The notes below the pieces were generated by a model that searched no databases, had not been told where the DNA came from, and saw nothing but the letters and a program-made list of their open reading frames with translations. A program made the translations under genes and the position numbers. A stretch of 64,000 nt of DNA, taken from Brugia malayi (taxonomy: Eukaryota; Nematoda; Chromadorea; Rhabditida; Onchocercidae). Every line of letters starts with the position of its first letter. Position 1 is the first letter of the stretch. This document shows, in pieces, positions 60,271 through 64,000 of this stretch. The stretch lies in NCBI RefSeq assembly GCF_000002995.4, contig NW_025062475.1, forward strand, positions 3,564,528 through 3,628,527, read 5' to 3'.

Positions 60271-63200
60271 AAAAAAAAATCAAAGTAAATATAACAGCTT
60301 GATTTCTTCATGGAACATGTATGTTTATATATATATATATGTCAATGAAATATTTAAGTAGCCAAACCAAGATACATATAAGGCAATACCAAACCTATAT
60401 ACTCATTCATTACGACTTTTTTGAAAGTAGTCCCAGAAGATACAGAACGAGAGAAGGGAAAGTGAAATAAAATATAAAATTAAGAAACACAAAACTAATA
60501 TTGATGGGATAATTCCAGAAAATAGTGCAACTGGTATCAACTAAAAAAGCAAACAAATTGCTGAATGGTCTAAACCTTCGTAACGATGTTAAAGAAAATG
60601 CAAATGTGAAAAAAAAAAGTTAGTAAATGAGATGCTTTTAAGAAGAGAGGAAATAGTAATAATAACATTTCCTCTTCACTGCTATTTATCACCTCAACAA
60701 ATAAAGTGTGAATATTCATTCCTGATGCCTATCACATCTTTCAACTGAATATTACAAATCCTGTTCCATATGCATTTTTCAGATTGTTAGAAATGAAAAT
60801 ATTACAAAAAAGTAACAATCTAGATTTCCCTTATTATACATCTAGAGTAACCTGGTAGCTTGCAAGGATTTAATATAAAAGTAAACAACGAGACAACCAG
60901 TTATATTTCTGAGTATGTAAAGGTTCGCAATGCAATCGTTGTCGTAATCACTTATTGCAACATAATTACGTTAGTAACATCTAGTTGAATGTTTCTAAGC
61001 TCACTGATATGCTACATACAAAATAAATTTACATATGCATCAATACTAACTTATATGAACTTAGACTATGGCGCAGAAGGAAGAAAATAAAGTAAGAGAG
61101 AAAAGCAATTTATGAATTAATTAATTGCTGCATACTTTCCGAAGTAATACTTAATAGAATCCATAAGTTCTAGTGGTAAGTGAAAATTTTCATTAGGAAC
61201 TATGCTTACTCATGTACTGATAATATGCACTAGTAGAGAATGTTCTTATTGATGTCCTTTTTATCACTCTTTGATAAAAACTATAAAAAGTATATCATTC
61301 AAGCGCAACTTAAGAAAAAGAAAGCTAATTTCACTTATATTTACAGTATGAAAATATAACATATTTTATTTCATTTAAAAATATAAATTTACCTACAAGA
61401 ATCCCAAAGAATCAGTCACAGATAGCAAAGAAGTATATAAAATAAGCTATGCAACATCTGTATAGTATTTTCTATAAATCAATAACTTAAATTATTCATC
61501 AAAACATTTCTAAATTGTAATTTTTTATGACTTACTGCATTTAAATGATTCGCTAAAAAAACGGAAGTTAAGTAGATCATCAAGTTAACAAAGGACATTT
61601 TAAATTGAATTTAATACACCCACTGTGCTACTTTATTGAACTTTGATTCGTGCCAAATCATTTCACCCACTTTTTCCCTTTAATTTCCATTGTAAAGAAT
61701 TTAAAAAGTAACTGAATATCTGAACCAACAGAAAAATTGCAAAAAAAGCCTTGATCTCTTTCATTAAGGATGATACAAAGAAAAATTTTGTAAATTTAGA
61801 GCACTTAATTTTTAGTCTTATACGAGTGTATGAGGAAAAGTTCATGTAGAAAAGTACAACTCTTCTCATATATCAAAAAATTTATGCTTATAGACCATTT
61901 TTCAAAAAAGAAAAAAGAAAAAAAAAGAAAAGAACGAAAAAAGAAAAGCGTATATAGAGCAAAAGAAAAAAAAAAAAACTTTCTGAGATATGAGAATTAA
62001 AGTTCAAATTTTCACTGTAGAAATGTCAGCGATCCTTCATTGTTACACCTTGAACTATGATCTATAAATGACCAAATTTAACACATTGAAACAGCAATAT
62101 GAAGAGAAATACGAAGAAATTAATTCAACTCTCGAAATCTTTTCTCTCCTAATGTTATATATTTCAAAGTCAGATTACTGAAGAAAATATTGATGATATA
62201 TTTCTGGGACTACTACTATTACAATAACAGATACAAATAATTTAAGTATAAAATAATTTCTGAAAGTCTGATATAAAGAGCAAAAATATTTCATGGATTA
62301 GCTAACATAGCAATATAATAACACTATCAATATTCTAAGAAATGGGTATTTTAAAATAAGACTATAAAATAATGCAACGATATCAGTGAAAAAGTGAACC
62401 GTATAAAAATACTAATAATATCAGAGAAATAATATGATGTAAATAAGTCAATACAACAAATAAACAAGCTATGTGAAAGATTTAGGCTAACATAAAAGTC
62501 TACTTCATTTAAAATTACAGCAAAAAAAGATAATATATAGAAGTTTAAATGTCACTTCTAAATAATCCTTTTTAATTGCATTTATTGAAGAAAGCAAATA
62601 TGACTGAATAAAAAAAAAAAAAAAAAAAGAGAAAAAAAGTTTCATCAAATTATGAAAATTCTGGTGAAAAAAAGCACAAAACATGTAAAGTGTAAAAGTT
62701 GATAAATACTATATAATAGAATAAATCACATATCGTTTCAAATCGTAGCATCCTTTGCTATTAAAATAAAGCATATAAGTTACAAATTTAGAAAGTTTTT
62801 TAGCAGTACATTCTTACGTAGGGTTATTTCGAAGAAGTCGTAACTCACGTATTCACTCACGCAACTCTCCCTCATTTCTTTCATACGCTAAATGCATCAC
62901 TTCATTGACTCATCATAAAAGTTAACGGTCGAGTCACACTTTGTCATACGTATGGGCCCGACCATGTCATAAAAATTATATTAAGAATGTACGTATGACA
63001 TAATTTCACGTTTCATATTTTATCTGTATGATACCCTGAGTTTCAATTAAGGTTAATAACTTTAGACTCTAAGTCATAGTAAAGTGAGAAAAGCTTATAC
63101 GTGAAAAAAGTGTACCTATAGATTTTTAGGCCGGGCCTGTTTTTATTATTTGCTACGTAATAATTAAGTCATTGGTAGTTAAGTATTATTGTGATTATTT

Positions 63201-63569
63201 ATATTGTACCTAATTTGTTAATTAGTTTTTGGGTACAATTGTTAGAACCATCTAAATTTACTGATTAATTTTAAATAGTCCATAATTTGAAATTATGCGA
63301 TGCGATCTTAATATCTTAATTAATTCTTTAGTGCTTTGCTGCATGTTCATACTGAAGCGATGCCTATCACTGATAATACTAAGAAGATTATCAGGGATTG
63401 CAGATTGAATGACATTGAGTCAGTTAATATATATAATATATTGGTAGTCATGAAAAAAATAGTGTGTGCAAGTCAAATTTTTTTTTTAATGAGTCAAGAA
63501 AAAAGATTTACTTTGCGTAGAATTCACATCTTAAGTTGCTGTTTTTGCATGTGATATTTTTTAATCTAC
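60271..63569. other. intergenic region upstream of the SLK-type kinase
   Basis: About 3.3 kb of mostly AT-rich non-coding DNA between divergent genes. It becomes less AT-rich at 62810-63160, where a short inverted repeat (62942-63000) lies. A possible exon at about 63325-63443 (TTTAG acceptor, GTAGTC donor) encodes MLHVHTEAMPITD and onward, but its phase does not join to the exon at 63573, so it is noted only as a possible 5' exon. Confidence 0.5.
62942..63000. repeat. 11-bp inverted repeat around a GGGCCC core region
   Basis: TGTCATACGTA at 62942-62952 and its exact complement TACGTATGACA at 62990-63000 enclose 37 bases that include GGGCCC. This could be a small foldback or an element remnant. 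Confidence 0.5.
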
Positions 63570-63572
63570 AGG

Positions 63573-63833
63573 ATGAATGTTAACTACGGTGGAGGTAGAA
63601 GACGTGCGGTGAGTCGGCAAACGGCTGAAGAACAAGTACTTGACCGGATTTCTCGGAATGTAAGCGCTTCTTAAACTGTATACTCGACCATAATTGTCGC
63701 GCCATTATGTTAAAATTGATGATCTGGAAAACGAATTGTTAAAAAAGATTTAAATTCTTACTGCAGTCAACACTGATTATGTAAATTTCAGGTTCCCCAG
63801 CGACTCTTAATGGGACTTAGATTTCTCCAGTAA
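63573..63833 (+). CDS. unrecognised short protein or 5' part of a gene
   Basis: A CTACAG acceptor is followed one base later by ATG and an open exon of 29 codons (63573-63659: MNVNYGGGRRRAVSRQTAEE, then QVLDRISRN) ending in a GTAAGC donor. A possible second exon (63792-63833, after ATTTCAG) stays in frame and adds 13 residues (VPQRLLMGLRFLQ) before a stop, giving a 42-aa product. I do not recognise it. The first exon is less AT-rich than its surroundings and has good splice borders, so it is probably real. The second exon may be spurious, in which case the gene continues beyond the window. The ATG right after the acceptor suggests spliced-leader addition. Confidence 0.4.
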
Positions 63834-64000
63834 AATCTAATATTAAAATTTTAATGAGGCGTTCCCTGTTATTCATTCCTCACGTTACTAGATATAATTA
63901 TTATTTAGGAAAAGACTTTGGTTTTTTGTTATTTAATCAGTTTTCAACAAGGATAACCTTATCGCTCTAGTCTTTTCGAGTCTAGGAAAATGAGAGCACT

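Overview
The window is nuclear DNA of a nematode. It is very AT-rich and full of homopolymers and microsatellites. Its genes are split into many small exons (5 to 33) with GT-AG introns, and several start codons lie 0-26 nt after a TTTNAG-like acceptor, as expected for spliced-leader trans-splicing. The density of small introns and the base composition fit a filarial or other clade III worm, but the species cannot be named from sequence alone. There is no bacterial gene, rRNA, CRISPR array or intact tRNA.

Layout. 1-9087 is gene-poor, with microsatellites and one tRNA-derived relic. 9088-14767 (+) is a complete alpha-tubulin gene of 12 exons (458 aa), whose acetylation loop lacks Lys40. 16219-19574 (-) is a type II membrane protein of the core-1 galactosyltransferase family that most resembles the chaperone Cosmc (5 exons, 327 aa). 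24778-29049 (+) is a Spinster-type major facilitator transporter (12 exons, 482 aa). 30178-32964 (-) is FRG1 (7 exons, 273 aa). 34242-40179 is a large, almost perfect inverted repeat with 2103-bp arms around a 1732-bp spacer. Each arm carries the same small C2H2 zinc-finger gene with a PLDLS motif. 41864-45863 (-) is an LSF/CP2 (TFCP2) transcription factor (10 exons, 466 aa) with one GC-AG intron. 47355-60242 (-) is an SLK/LOK-type STE20 kinase (33 exons, 1586 aa). At 63573 a short unrecognised plus-strand exon begins near the window edge.

How the genes relate. They are unlinked housekeeping or regulatory functions: microtubules, Golgi/ER O-glycosylation, lysosomal or late-endosomal transport, RNA/actin-associated FRG1, transcription, and cortical kinase signalling. 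Spacing of 1 kb or more between neighbours gives no sign of a nematode operon. All gene models were assembled by hand from splice sites, reading phase and family alignment. Every stated exon set sums to a whole number of codons.

Most worth following up: the inverted duplication with the PLDLS zinc-finger gene, the tubulin without Lys40, a Cosmc-like protein in a nematode, the GC-AG intron in LSF, a sequence duplicated in the tubulin introns on both sides of exon 4, and an 18-bp perfect hairpin downstream of the Spinster gene.
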